Positions 1-6,708 are shown, numbered from the stretch's first letter. The stretch: 8,439 bases of DNA from Acidimicrobiales bacterium (GCA_013044465.1 JABEUL010000187.1:1-8439), one strand, 5' to 3'. The notes: a model not told the origin generated them from the sequence alone. A program made the numbers and translations.

Positions 1-104
1 CATAAACATATTGGCCAATTGTGATTAAGTTCTTGCCAGAATTGCATATTCAAGAAGCGAAAGAAATGAAACAGCCATTACTTAAGCAGCCTCCTAGGAC
101 AAAA

Positions 105-1031
105 TTAAGAGTGGTGAGCGAAGTACTGTGAAAGAAATTGAAGCGATGCCGGTTCTTGAGAAGTAAAGAATGGACCGGTGTGGCAACCGTTTGAAAAGTC
201 AATGACGGCAGAAGTTGGAAGCAAATTTGAAAACTTTTGAACGTCAGGGAAGAAGGGGTCAGAGACACCAGCGCCAATTCGAACGGAGGCGCTTTTTAAA
301 TTGTCAACATTTGCGAACAGGTTGTATTTGCTGAATGCCGCTTCATTAGCAAAGGCTCCCGCGTTAGCGCTCTTAGCCTCACTGTATGATTGCCATATAG
401 CTGGACTAATTGCTGCAGATGCACCAACGATCTCTGGGAAAAGCTCTGCGAACATTAATGCTCCAAATCCTCCCATAGATATGCCCATTGTAGCTATGCT
501 GTGCGGCGTGACACCAAGGCCCAATTTATTACACATTGGAATTAACTCATATATCACCATTGACATAGGATCATCACCAGGGTGGGGATTCCAGTAGCCT
601 CCACCACCGTCAACTGTAACTAACGCCATCTTAGTAAGTGGCTTGCCGTCAACTTTTAGAGCTACAGCCTGTGCAGGCGTCATCGAATATAAAGCGTTAG
701 TGTGATCTCCGCCAAATCCATGCAGCATTACAATTAGGGGAATGTTCTGGCCTACTTTATAGCTTGGAGGATATCCAATTTCATAACCTACATTTCGGTT
801 CCGAAAGTGAGAATAAAAACTTCCGTTAATTGCCTGGCCAAGGGGAAAGAAATCCAAATTTGGCACATTTACATTACAAGCACCGTCAATTTGATCCAAG
901 GTCTGCTTTCCTGGCAAAACATTGTGGTCCACAAGCTCAAACCCACCGATTCCCCCAGCAACTAAAACTCCCAATGCCCCAAAACCAATAATTTTCCGCC
1001 GTGAAATTGGCTTGCCTCTATTAGATGTCAC
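105..1031 (-). CDS. Exported alpha/beta-hydrolase esterase (putative esterase / antigen 85-like fold)
   Basis: Predicted secreted serine esterase of 308 aa; substrate unknown. The start is GTG (MTSNRGKPIS), with an AGG about 9 nt upstream as a weak ribosome site. Residues 10-15 (SRRKII) followed by a hydrophobic Gly/Ala/Val stretch to about residue 30 resemble a twin-arginine export signal, and no lipobox Cys follows. The catalytic core is readable: MLHGFGGD (102-109) fits the oxyanion-hole segment, GISMGG (183-188) is the nucleophile elbow with Ser185, Asp258 in GVSDPFF is the likely acid and His284 in GCHTGPF the likely base. The family (PF00756-like) includes feruloyl esterases, S-formylglutathione hydrolase and mycolyltransferases; I cannot choose among them. 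The gene lies downstream of zur in the same direction, 261 bp away, so co-transcription is possible but not shown. The reading frame looks intact. Confidence 0.87.
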   Translation of the reverse strand: MTSNRGKPISRRKIIGFGALGVLVAGGIGGFELVDHNVLPGKQTLDQIDGACNVNVPNLDFFPLGQAINGSFYSHFRNRNVGYEIGYPPSYKVGQNIPLIVMLHGFGGDHTNALYSMTPAQAVALKVDGKPLTKMALVTVDGGGGYWNPHPGDDPMSMVIYELIPMCNKLGLGVTPHSIATMGISMGGFGALMFAELFPEIVGASAAISPAIWQSYSEAKSANAGAFANEAAFSKYNLFANVDNLKSASVRIGAGVSDPFFPDVQKFSNLLPTSAVIDFSNGCHTGPFFTSQEPASLQFLSQYFAHHS

Positions 1032-1080
1032 TTGATAAACCTATGCAATATTGTCTTGCCACCAAATACATGCTACATCC

Positions 1081-1101
1081 TGGACAGTCCATATTCATGG
1101 A
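1081..1101. promoter_or_regulatory. Overlapping palindromes upstream of the esterase (possible operator)
   Basis: TGGACAGTCCA (1081-1091) is a perfect odd-length palindrome. It overlaps TCCAT-ATTC-ATGGA (1088-1101), a perfect 5-4-5 inverted repeat. The pair sits 50-70 bp upstream of the esterase GTG start, a usual place for a regulator site. No convincing -10/-35 pair was found beside it. Regulatory function is an inference from symmetry and position only. Confidence 0.3.
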
Positions 1102-1257
1102 AATAGTCTGTTATTGCTCATGGGATTAGGAAATGGATGTAGTTAACCTGCAGCTAAATGGTATTGGACACTTGATCTAACAGTGAGTGGATTTTATCTC
1201 ACCAATTAAATGTCGAAAACGACTTGCCGTTTCCGCTGGCGTTATATCTGTTGGTTC

Positions 1258-1278
1258 AGTATCTCTTCGATAGATACT
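1258..1278 (-). terminator. Hairpin just after zur, possible weak terminator
   Basis: AGTATCT (1258-1264) and AGATACT (1272-1278) form a perfect 7-bp stem with a 7-nt loop, starting 14 nt past the zur stop codon. The stem is AT-rich and no clean U-run follows in the zur direction, so termination would be weak or factor-assisted. Confidence 0.35.
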
Positions 1279-1292
1279 TCGCATAAAATGTT

Positions 1293-1700
1293 TTAATTGC
1301 TTATTTGCGAGCAAATCTTGCAAATACCAACAATTTCAACTGTGTGAGTAATGTCGCTATATCCGTACTTTGACGCCACTTTAGTTGCCCAGTTTTCAAC
1401 TTCTGGACCCTCTATTTCAATAGTTGCTCCACATTTTTTGCAAACTAAGTGATGGTGGTGAAGTCCTGATCCGCATTTTCGATATAGCGTCTCCCCTGCA
1501 CTTGAACGGAATACATCGACTTCAGCAGATTCCGCCATAAGTCTTAGTTGCGTATATATAGTTGTCAAACCTACATTTTCTCCGCGATTCCTTAACTCAG
1601 TGTAGATTTCCTGAGCCGATTTGAACTCTTGGAATTCATCGAGAACAGCAGTAATTGCCCTTTTTTGGCGAGTAAGCCGTTCACGTGGCTGAGATTCCAT
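1293..1700 (-). CDS. zur: Zinc-responsive transcriptional repressor Zur (FurB type, Fur family)
   Basis: Cytoplasmic dimeric repressor of 135 aa, normal length for the family, expected to bind operators of zinc-uptake genes when zinc is plentiful. The winged-helix DNA-binding part covers about residues 8-68 and the metal-binding dimerisation part about 70-130. The metal ligands expected for an actinobacterial Zur are present: structural site C87, C90, C127, C130; HHHH 81-84 with D62, C76, E102 and H119 for the other two sites. The ATG start has a good ribosome site (AAAGGAAG, 1707-1714, 6 nt away). Odd point: the recognition helix reads IYTQL (48-52), where most Fur/Zur proteins have V/I-Y-R-x-L, so the usual DNA-contacting Arg is Thr50. 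Divergent placement 303 bp from znuA supports Zur rather than Fur or Mur. Confidence 0.92.
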   Translation of the reverse strand: MESQPRERLTRQKRAITAVLDEFQEFKSAQEIYTELRNRGENVGLTTIYTQLRLMAESAEVDVFRSSAGETLYRKCGSGLHHHHLVCKKCGATIEIEGPEVENWATKVASKYGYSDITHTVEIVGICKICSQISN

Positions 1701-1737
1701 TAAGTACTTCCTTTATTATCTGCCAACCTGAAAAAAT

Positions 1738-1743
1738 ATTATA
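1738..1743 (-). promoter_or_regulatory. Predicted -10 element of the zur promoter
   Basis: Read on the minus strand these six bases are TATAAT, an exact -10 consensus, 37 nt upstream of the zur ATG, leaving a leader of roughly 30 nt. The hexamer 17 bp further upstream (GCTGGA, 1761-1766) is only a weak -35 match. Confidence 0.5.
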
Positions 1744-1802
1744 CGGGCAAATGCAGCAGTTCCAGCGCTTTTAACGAGCGTGTGGGAAAGCCTAAAAGAC
1801 GG

Positions 1803-1823
1803 TTTAACTCCCTTGCGGTTAAA
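1803..1823. repeat. Inverted repeat TTTAAC-9-GTTAAA in the divergent control region
   Basis: TTTAAC (1803-1808) and GTTAAA (1818-1823) are perfect inverted arms nine bases apart. The centre-to-centre geometry would suit a dimeric regulator, but it could equally be a small RNA hairpin. It lies about 60 bp upstream of the predicted zur -10 and about 100 bp upstream of the znu -10. Confidence 0.3.
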
Positions 1824-1894
1824 AACTTATGTTAAGCGGCGACTACAAGTGATCAGGTATTTAGTCATCTTAGAACAAAAAAATTATTAGGCCT

Positions 1895-1915
1895 TATCGG
1901 TAATGGTTACGGTTA
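1895..1915. promoter_or_regulatory. Candidate Zur operator upstream of znuA
   Basis: An imperfect palindrome centred on base 1905 has 7 of 10 base pairs symmetric, with a perfect GTAA-TGG-TTAC core (1900-1910). It abuts the predicted -10 box, so a bound repressor would block polymerase. The same stretch can be read as hexamer repeats GGTAAT GGTTAC GGTTAC (1899-1916). It does not match the TGAAAATGATTTTCA-like boxes known for many actinobacterial Zur proteins, so assignment rests on position and symmetry. Confidence 0.4.
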
Positions 1916-1916
1916 C

Positions 1917-1925
1917 TGTTATAAT
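1917..1925 (+). promoter_or_regulatory. Extended -10 promoter of the znu operon (TGTTATAAT)
   Basis: TGT followed by TATAAT (1920-1925) is an exact extended -10. It predicts a start near 1932 and a leader of about 70 nt. No good -35 hexamer lies at 16-18 bp spacing, as is common for extended -10 promoters. TATAAT is also one arm of a perfect TATAAT-AG-ATTATA inverted repeat (1920-1933). Confidence 0.6.
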
Positions 1926-2003
1926 AGATTATAGGAGTATTTTTGTACGAGTTGAGGATCAGGTAAGTGCTGTTCAGGGTAGAAAATAGAGGATCTTAGA
2001 GTC

Positions 2004-2933
2004 ATGATTTTCAAAGTAATTGGAAAGCGCGCTTCGCTCTTAACGGTGTCAGCACTGATCGCTGCTTCTGGCTTGGCTTCTTGTACTACGAACCATGTTG
2101 CTAATGGGAAAATATCGGTGGTGGCAGCTGAAAGCGAGTATGGAGATGTGGCTAGCCAGATTGGGGGATACTTTGTTTCTGTTTATTCAATTGAAAACAA
2201 CCCAAATGTAAATCCTCACACATTTGAAGTATCTCCTCAGGTCGCAGCGCAAGTAGGAAACGCCCAAGTGGTCATTGAGAACGGAGTTGGATATGACAAC
2301 TTCATGACCATGTTGGAGTCGAGTTCACCAAATTCCTCTAGGTTGCAAGTAAATGCCCAGAAGCTTTTAGGATTGCCTGACAATACCCCAAATCCCCATT
2401 TATGGTATGACCCAAATACTATGATCAAAGTATCAAATGCACTAGTTGCTGATTTTTCTAAACTTCAGCCAAATCACACCAATTATTTCAAGAGCAATGA
2501 CGCCATGTTTATGAACTCTCTCCAAATCTGGATAAAAAGGTTGGCTGGTTTCAAAAATAGTTATCCAGACACTCGAGTTGCTTCGACTGAACCGGTTGCC
2601 AATTACTTTTTAAGCGCAGCTGGAATTGTCAACATGACGCCTTATAGCCTCCAAGCCAATGTGATGAACGGAGTGGATCCTTCTCCGCAAGATGTTGCAC
2701 TACAGGACAATTTAATTACAAAACACGAAGTTAAAATTCTAATTTACAACCAACAGGTAACAGATCCCCTTACCTCGAGTTTTGTATCACTAGCTAAAAA
2801 AAATGGGGTGCCGGTAGTGGGATTTTATGAAACAATGCCAACGCCCGGATTTACTTACCAGTCCTGGATGGAAGCAGAACTAAACGCACTAATAAATGCA
2901 GTATCTAAAAACATCTCGACATATCACCTGTAG
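2004..2933 (+). CDS. znuA: Zinc (possibly manganese) ABC transporter substrate-binding lipoprotein
   Basis: Captures divalent metal outside the membrane and delivers it to the permeases encoded downstream. The 309-aa protein starts with a lipoprotein signal (KVIGKRA, hydrophobic stretch, lipobox LASC with Cys27). It belongs to the cluster A-I / PF01297 family. Likely metal ligands are His72 (NPHTFE), His132 (NPHLWYDP), Glu196 (STEPVANYF) and Glu276 (GFYETMP). Classical ZnuA has a third His where Glu196 stands, plus a His/Asp-rich loop; both are missing. That pattern resembles PsaA-like manganese binders and the 'TEPV...ETLP' group of actinobacterial binders. The divergent zur gene argues for zinc. 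It is first in the operon, with the stop codon two bases before the znuC ATG. Confidence 0.9.
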   Translation: MIFKVIGKRASLLTVSALIAASGLASCTTNHVANGKISVVAAESEYGDVASQIGGYFVSVYSIENNPNVNPHTFEVSPQVAAQVGNAQVVIENGVGYDNFMTMLESSSPNSSRLQVNAQKLLGLPDNTPNPHLWYDPNTMIKVSNALVADFSKLQPNHTNYFKSNDAMFMNSLQIWIKRLAGFKNSYPDTRVASTEPVANYFLSAAGIVNMTPYSLQANVMNGVDPSPQDVALQDNLITKHEVKILIYNQQVTDPLTSSFVSLAKKNGVPVVGFYETMPTPGFTYQSWMEAELNALINAVSKNISTYHL

Positions 2934-2935
2934 TC

Positions 2936-3769
2936 ATGAGCAATGTTGACCAAAATCCCGTGAAGCTATTAGAACTTGAAGGGGTATCTATCTCCCAATC
3001 AGGGAGAGAAGTTCTCCATGATGTGACATTCGATATCTATAAAGGAAAGTTCATCGGCCTTATTGGAACTAATGGATCTGGCAAGACGACATTACTTAGG
3101 GCCATCCTCGGCATAATTTCCCCGAGTAGTGGGCACATTAGATTCCTTAATAGTTCAAAACAGGGCCGCTCCAGGAATATCGGTTATGTTCCTCAAAAGA
3201 TAGATTTTGATCCCGATATGCCACTTCGAGCACGGGACTTAGTAGCTCTGGGTTTAGATGGGAATCGCTTAGGCATATCGAAGAGGAAGAAGAGTGACAA
3301 ATTACTTATCGATTCACTGGTGGAGCAAGTTGGAGCAGCGGATTTTGCAAATTCAAGGGTAGGGGAGCTTTCCGGGGGCGAACAGCAAAGGATCATGATT
3401 GCCCACGCTCTAATAAGTAAGCCAGAATTAATTCTTTTAGATGAGCCTTTGGCCAATCTGGATCTAAGAAGCCAGGTTGAAATAGTTACCTTGGTCTCCA
3501 AGTTGGCCAGAGAAGGAAATATAACTGTCTTGATATCTACTCATGATATGAACCCACTGTTACCTGTAATGGACCGAATCTTATATATAGCAAATGGCAA
3601 AGTGGCAAGCGGAGAGGTAAGTGAAGTAGTGACAACGGAGTCGCTCAGTTCCCTTTATGGTCATCATGTCGAGGTAGTTAACCTGAAAGGTCGCATATTA
3701 GTAGTTCCAGAAATTGAAGAAGGTGGATTTAATTTTTTACGCGGGATTCCAGGAAATGAGGATCACTAA
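2936..3769 (+). CDS. znuC: Metal ABC transporter ATP-binding protein
   Basis: Cytoplasmic ATPase of 277 aa that powers zinc import through the two permeases. All nucleotide-binding motifs are intact: Walker A GTNGSGKTT (44-52), Q-loop Gln87 (YVPQ), signature LSGGEQQR (145-152), Walker B LILLDEP (165-171), D-loop ANLD (173-176) and switch His203 (STHD). A C-terminal tail of about 45 residues beyond the core includes YGHHVEV (241-247). No Shine-Dalgarno sequence is visible before the ATG, which lies two bases after the znuA stop, so translation is probably coupled. The stop overlaps the next start as TAATG. Homology to the Zn/Mn ATPase group is clear; zinc assignment comes from the locus. Confidence 0.93.
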   Translation: MSNVDQNPVKLLELEGVSISQSGREVLHDVTFDIYKGKFIGLIGTNGSGKTTLLRAILGIISPSSGHIRFLNSSKQGRSRNIGYVPQKIDFDPDMPLRARDLVALGLDGNRLGISKRKKSDKLLIDSLVEQVGAADFANSRVGELSGGEQQRIMIAHALISKPELILLDEPLANLDLRSQVEIVTLVSKLAREGNITVLISTHDMNPLLPVMDRILYIANGKVASGEVSEVVTTESLSSLYGHHVEVVNLKGRILVVPEIEEGGFNFLRGIPGNEDH

Positions 3770-4665
3770 TGGCTCAGCTTGGTTCTGTTTTTGTTATTGC
3801 TGGGTTTTTTAGCAGCTATCCAGTTAGGGTGGCCCTGGTAGCAGGGTTAATGGTCGCGGTTGTGTCGGGAACTGTTGGGACATTTACTATTATTCGAGGA
3901 CAATCCTTTGCTGGCCACTCCTTGGCTGACATAGGAGCTGCAGGCGGATCAGCGGCATATTTAGTGAATATACCTGCAATATATGGTTTTATAGGCATAA
4001 ACCTAGTAGCTGGCTTGGTATTGGAATTTATTGGCATTGGCCGTCTTCGCGGGAGAGATCTTGCAACCGGAATTGTGTTGAGTGCAGCACTTGGATTAAC
4101 CGCTCTCTTCCTATACCTCGACACCATTGCTTCTACAACTACAAACGTGACCGCCTCGCTGCTCTTTGGTTCAATACTGACCATCCAGGGCTCCTCAATT
4201 CCGATAATTCTTGCAGTTGGAGCTATTGCTATTGCAATCGTAATGGTCTTATATAGGCCACTAGTCCTAAGCTCGATTAGCAAAGAACTAGCTTTGGCTA
4301 AAGGAATCCCTGAAACTAAAATTGCTATTGGATTTTTAGTGGCTCTAGCTTTGAATGTTTCCTTGACGGCAATAACCGTTGGTGCCATTCTCTCAACGGC
4401 GCTTTTGGTGGGTCCAGCTGCAATTGCATTGAAACTTACAAGGCGTACTGGAAGAGCAATCTTAATTGCATCGGCTATCGGTGTCATTGTGACCTGGATC
4501 GGGATATACCTCTCTTATGATAGCTACTACTGGCCACCGCACAACCATGGATGGCCAGCTAGTTTTTTTGTAGTGGCCATCATATTTGCTTTGTTCGTGA
4601 CAGTCGACACGATTGTTCGCATGAGGCGAAAATATCTAGTTGGAAAAAGGCCGGCAAAAGGATAA
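3769..4665 (+). CDS. znuB: Metal ABC transporter permease, first subunit (ABC-3 family)
   Basis: Integral membrane permease of 298 aa in the ABC-3 family (PF00950), forming half of the zinc channel. Hydrophobic segments fall at about 20-42, 60-90 (probably two), 98-117, 128-161, 185-220, 228-249 and 263-284, consistent with 7-9 crossings. Family landmarks are RGQSFAGHSLADIG (43-56), the ATPase-coupling loop ALAKGIP (175-181) and LSTALLVGPAAIA (208-220). PPHNHGW (256-262) near the last membrane segment is a small histidine cluster that could touch metal, though this is inference. It starts within the znuC stop codon (TAATG) and ends the same way into the second permease. It is distinct in sequence from that neighbour, so the channel is probably a heterodimer. 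Confidence 0.91.
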   Translation: MAQLGSVFVIAGFFSSYPVRVALVAGLMVAVVSGTVGTFTIIRGQSFAGHSLADIGAAGGSAAYLVNIPAIYGFIGINLVAGLVLEFIGIGRLRGRDLATGIVLSAALGLTALFLYLDTIASTTTNVTASLLFGSILTIQGSSIPIILAVGAIAIAIVMVLYRPLVLSSISKELALAKGIPETKIAIGFLVALALNVSLTAITVGAILSTALLVGPAAIALKLTRRTGRAILIASAIGVIVTWIGIYLSYDSYYWPPHNHGWPASFFVVAIIFALFVTVDTIVRMRRKYLVGKRPAKG

Positions 4666-5492
4666 TGTTTTCGGCCTTCATGCTAAATGCCTGGGAGATA
4701 TCTTCCATTGTCGCGGTTGTCTCTGGGGTTGTAGGGTTTTTTGTTGTTCAACGTGCCAATGCATTTGCAGCACACGCACTTCCAAATGGAGCTTTTGCCG
4801 GAGCTGCAGCTGCTAGTTATCTAGGGGTAAGTGCGGTGATTGGCCTAAGTGTATTTTCACTGGCTGGAGCTTTAGCAATAGCAGGACTTAGTCGAAGAAC
4901 AAGGAGTGATGTTGCAACTGCACTTGTTATGGTGTTGATGTTAAGCCTAGGTTCATTGTTCCTCTCCTTCTCATCAGGTTATGCACAACAGATTTATTCA
5001 CTCTTATTTGGGGAAGTATTTGGCATATCTAGAAGTGAGATATTGCCAACATTTGTGGTATCTCTTTTTTGTCTGATAGCAGTGCTATTTTTGTATCGCC
5101 AACTCATATACACTTCAGTTGTGCCTGAAGCTGCTCAAGCAAAAGGAGTTAAGTTGGCTTTTGTTGATTTGATGTTTTTGCTGATTCTTGCCCTTACCAC
5201 CACAATGGCTGTTCCCGTAATTGGCACTGTACTTATTTTTACATTGCTCATCTCTCCAGCAGCCGCGGCAAGGTCATTTACAAGCAAAGTTCCCGTGGCG
5301 ATAATGATATCCGTGTCATTGGCACTTATCACTGTTTGGGTTTCAATTGCCTTATCTTATTGGACAAACTACCCTGTAGGCTTTTTTGTGGGAGCCTGTG
5401 GAGCAGCAATTTATGCTTCTGGGCGGATCTATCGATCTATTCAATCTAAAAACCTTAACTTTGGTGAGGCGAATTCGCTTCATGCCTTATGA
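4665..5492 (+). CDS. Metal ABC transporter permease, second subunit (ABC-3 family)
   Basis: Second ABC-3 permease, 275 aa, expected to pair with the upstream permease. Matching landmarks occur in the same order: RANAFAAHALPNGAFAG (30-46), coupling loop EAAQAKGV (155-162) and GTVLIFTLLISPAAAA (187-202). Hydrophobic segments cover about 12-28, 40-75, 84-103, 126-144, 165-201, 211-231 and 236-252. The start overlaps the previous stop (TAATG). It lacks the histidine cluster of its partner; the matching position reads SYWTNYPVGF. Two permease genes with a single ATPase gene are common in Zn/Mn importers of Gram-positive bacteria. It appears to be the last gene of the importer operon. Confidence 0.9.
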   Translation: MFSAFMLNAWEISSIVAVVSGVVGFFVVQRANAFAAHALPNGAFAGAAAASYLGVSAVIGLSVFSLAGALAIAGLSRRTRSDVATALVMVLMLSLGSLFLSFSSGYAQQIYSLLFGEVFGISRSEILPTFVVSLFCLIAVLFLYRQLIYTSVVPEAAQAKGVKLAFVDLMFLLILALTTTMAVPVIGTVLIFTLLISPAAAARSFTSKVPVAIMISVSLALITVWVSIALSYWTNYPVGFFVGACGAAIYASGRIYRSIQSKNLNFGEANSLHAL

Positions 5493-5529
5493 ATCCAAAT
5501 AATAGGACCTCAAATGCTAAGTACAATTA

Positions 5530-5551
5530 CCCTTCCGGGATGAACGAAGGG
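5530..5551. terminator. Hairpin after the importer operon, possible terminator
   Basis: CCCTTC (5530-5535) pairs perfectly with GAAGGG (5546-5551) around a 10-nt loop, 37 nt past the stop of the second permease. No U-run follows. It could end or attenuate the importer transcript before the SCO1 gene. Confidence 0.4.
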
Positions 5552-5589
5552 AAAGGGCAAATGTTGGTAAAGTTATAGAAAATGTATGG

Positions 5590-5610
5590 CTAAGCGAAAT
5601 ATTTGCTTGG
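5590..5610. terminator. Second hairpin between the importer operon and SCO1
   Basis: AAGC (5592-5595) plus AAA (5597-5599) pair with TTT (5602-5604) plus GCTT (5605-5608), with one bulged G and flanking pairs to 5590/5610. It is imperfect, has a tight loop and is followed by mixed A/T sequence rather than a clean U tract. Confidence 0.25.
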
Positions 5611-5657
5611 TTACCCATCTAATTCCATTTGTTTCAATTTATTATTAAGAAGCTACC

Positions 5658-6431
5658 GTGCGTACCAAAAGTTTAATTTCAAAATATCTCAGGCGAGCTG
5701 TGATGACGATGGTGACAATATTAAGTGCGGCCACATTGGTCTCATGCTCTTCTTCGCCTCCACCGCCTTCGGCCAATGCAGGGTTAGTTGAAAATGTTTC
5801 ACTTCCAACATCGATAGCAGACGCTACTCTCATTGACCAAAATGGAAAGGTTCTCTCCCTTTCATCTTTCAGTGGAAAAATTGTAATGCTTGTTCCATTT
5901 CTCACTTTGTGCCAGGAAGTCTGTCCTCTGACGGCCGGTATACTTTTGCAAATTCAAAGTATTCTTGAAAAGGACTCTTTGACATCCAAGGTTGAGATAG
6001 TTGAGCTTTCTCTCGATCCGGGTCGTGATGTGCCGAGCAGACTGAAGGCATATTCGAAGTTGGTCGGTGCCAACTGGGAACTTGTTACTGAAAGCAAAAG
6101 TAATCTGGCTTTGATTGCAAAGTACTTTGGGTTTTATTATAAAATAGTCCCTGAACCAAGCCCACCTGGAATCGATTGGCTTACGGGAAAGCCTTTGACT
6201 TATGACGTGGAACACTCTGATGCGTACGTTCTAATCGATGGCAAACAGAACATGAGATTTGTAACTGGTGCCTCACCTGATTTCACTGGCACGATAAATC
6301 CAACATTGAAAAAGATGTTAGATAAGCAAGGTCTGAATAATCTCTCACATCCACAAGCACCAGGGTGGACACTCTCGAGCGCACTATCAAGTATAAGCTG
6401 GCTGCTTGGCCAAAGCATCAATGCTAATTGA
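5658..6431 (+). CDS. SCO1/SenC-family lipoprotein (copper/thiol redox protein)
   Basis: Predicted membrane-anchored thioredoxin-fold protein of 257 aa. The family delivers copper to, or keeps reduced, the CuA site of cytochrome c oxidase. The start is GTG with a weak purine-rich site (AAGAAG, 5 nt away); it is chosen because it gives a complete basic n-region. The lipobox LVSC places the lipid anchor on Cys30, followed by a Ser/Pro linker. Copper ligands of the family are present: Cys85 and Cys89 in LCQEVCP, and His186 in VEHSDAY. The thioredoxin-like strands VMLVPFL (76-82) and VEIVELSLDP (112-121) are recognisable. A C-terminal extension (about 230-257, with a Trp/Leu/Ser-rich helix-like end) exceeds the core. 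No oxidase gene is in the window, so the respiratory role is family knowledge only. It lies 165 bp after the importer operon on the same strand. Confidence 0.87.
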   Translation: MRTKSLISKYLRRAVMTMVTILSAATLVSCSSSPPPPSANAGLVENVSLPTSIADATLIDQNGKVLSLSSFSGKIVMLVPFLTLCQEVCPLTAGILLQIQSILEKDSLTSKVEIVELSLDPGRDVPSRLKAYSKLVGANWELVTESKSNLALIAKYFGFYYKIVPEPSPPGIDWLTGKPLTYDVEHSDAYVLIDGKQNMRFVTGASPDFTGTINPTLKKMLDKQGLNNLSHPQAPGWTLSSALSSISWLLGQSINAN

Positions 6432-6511
6432 GCCCGATTAAGATCGTGAATTTCCTAAAGGTCCAAGCTGGTGCTTTGACGATGTTTGCTAGAACTAGGA
6501 CGCTTTTGAAA

Positions 6512-6533
6512 GTGGCGTGAAAGTCACAGCCAC
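6512..6533. terminator. Strong hairpin after SCO1, candidate terminator
   Basis: GTGGC-GTGA (6512-6520) pairs with TCAC-A-GCCAC (6524-6533), giving a 9-bp stem with one bulged A and a 3-nt AAG loop. It is the most stable-looking hairpin among the gaps. No immediate U-run follows, although the next 25 bases are T-rich. It lies 80 nt past the SCO1 stop. Confidence 0.45.
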
Positions 6534-6542
6534 GATTGGTTG

Positions 6543-6566
6543 AGACTTCTTATTTAGTTTAAGTCT
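6543..6566. repeat. Inverted repeat AGACTT-12-AAGTCT
   Basis: Perfect 6-bp arms (6543-6548 and 6561-6566) separated by 12 A/T-rich bases, starting 10 bases after the strong hairpin. It may be part of a two-hairpin terminator or an operator for the downstream gene; neither is shown. The rest of the gap (to 6708) shows no convincing promoter or gene. Confidence 0.28.
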
Positions 6567-6708
6567 GATTCTCGTACATACCAATTTGGCTTTTAGTTAG
6601 ATCTTGTTTCCTGTTTTGAGATTATGGTGTCAGCAGAATCAATACCTATTGGCATTTTTAACTTTGCAACATGAAATGTTCCAGTGGCCGAAGTAGAATG
6701 TCTCCTGT

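Larger units (their letters stand above)
1701..2003. promoter_or_regulatory. Divergent zur / znuACBB control region
   Basis: This 303-bp gap contains no convincing gene. It holds a minus-strand -10 box for zur near its left end, an inverted repeat at 1803-1823, a candidate Zur operator at 1895-1915, an extended -10 for the znu operon at 1917-1925 and the znuA ribosome site AGAGGA (1988-1993), 10 nt before the ATG. The predicted znu leader is about 70 nt. Confidence 0.7.

Noticed and set aside
28..80. Minus-strand 17-codon frame (MAVSFLSLLEYAILART) about 11 nt after an AGGAGG-like sequence
   Set aside because: It is too short to support, has no recognisable product, and the Shine-Dalgarno spacing is long. 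Such matches arise by chance.
1212..1223. GTCG-AAAA-CGAC mini-hairpin between zur and the esterase
   Set aside because: A 4-bp stem is too short to distinguish from chance, and no gene end or promoter sits next to it.
1801..1850. Possible tRNA or small structured RNA
   Set aside because: Only one 6-bp inverted repeat could be drawn. No cloverleaf arms, T-loop consensus or CCA end were found.
1933..1966. Possible leader peptide of seven codons (TTG start after AGGAG) in the znu leader
   Set aside because: The predicted transcript start is almost at the AGGAG itself, the start would be TTG, and no attenuator-type hairpins follow before znuA.
3816..4487. Long open frame of 223 codons on the minus strand
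   Set aside because: It lies wholly inside the first permease gene on the other strand. Its translation shows no family features, and the permease motifs on the plus strand are unambiguous.
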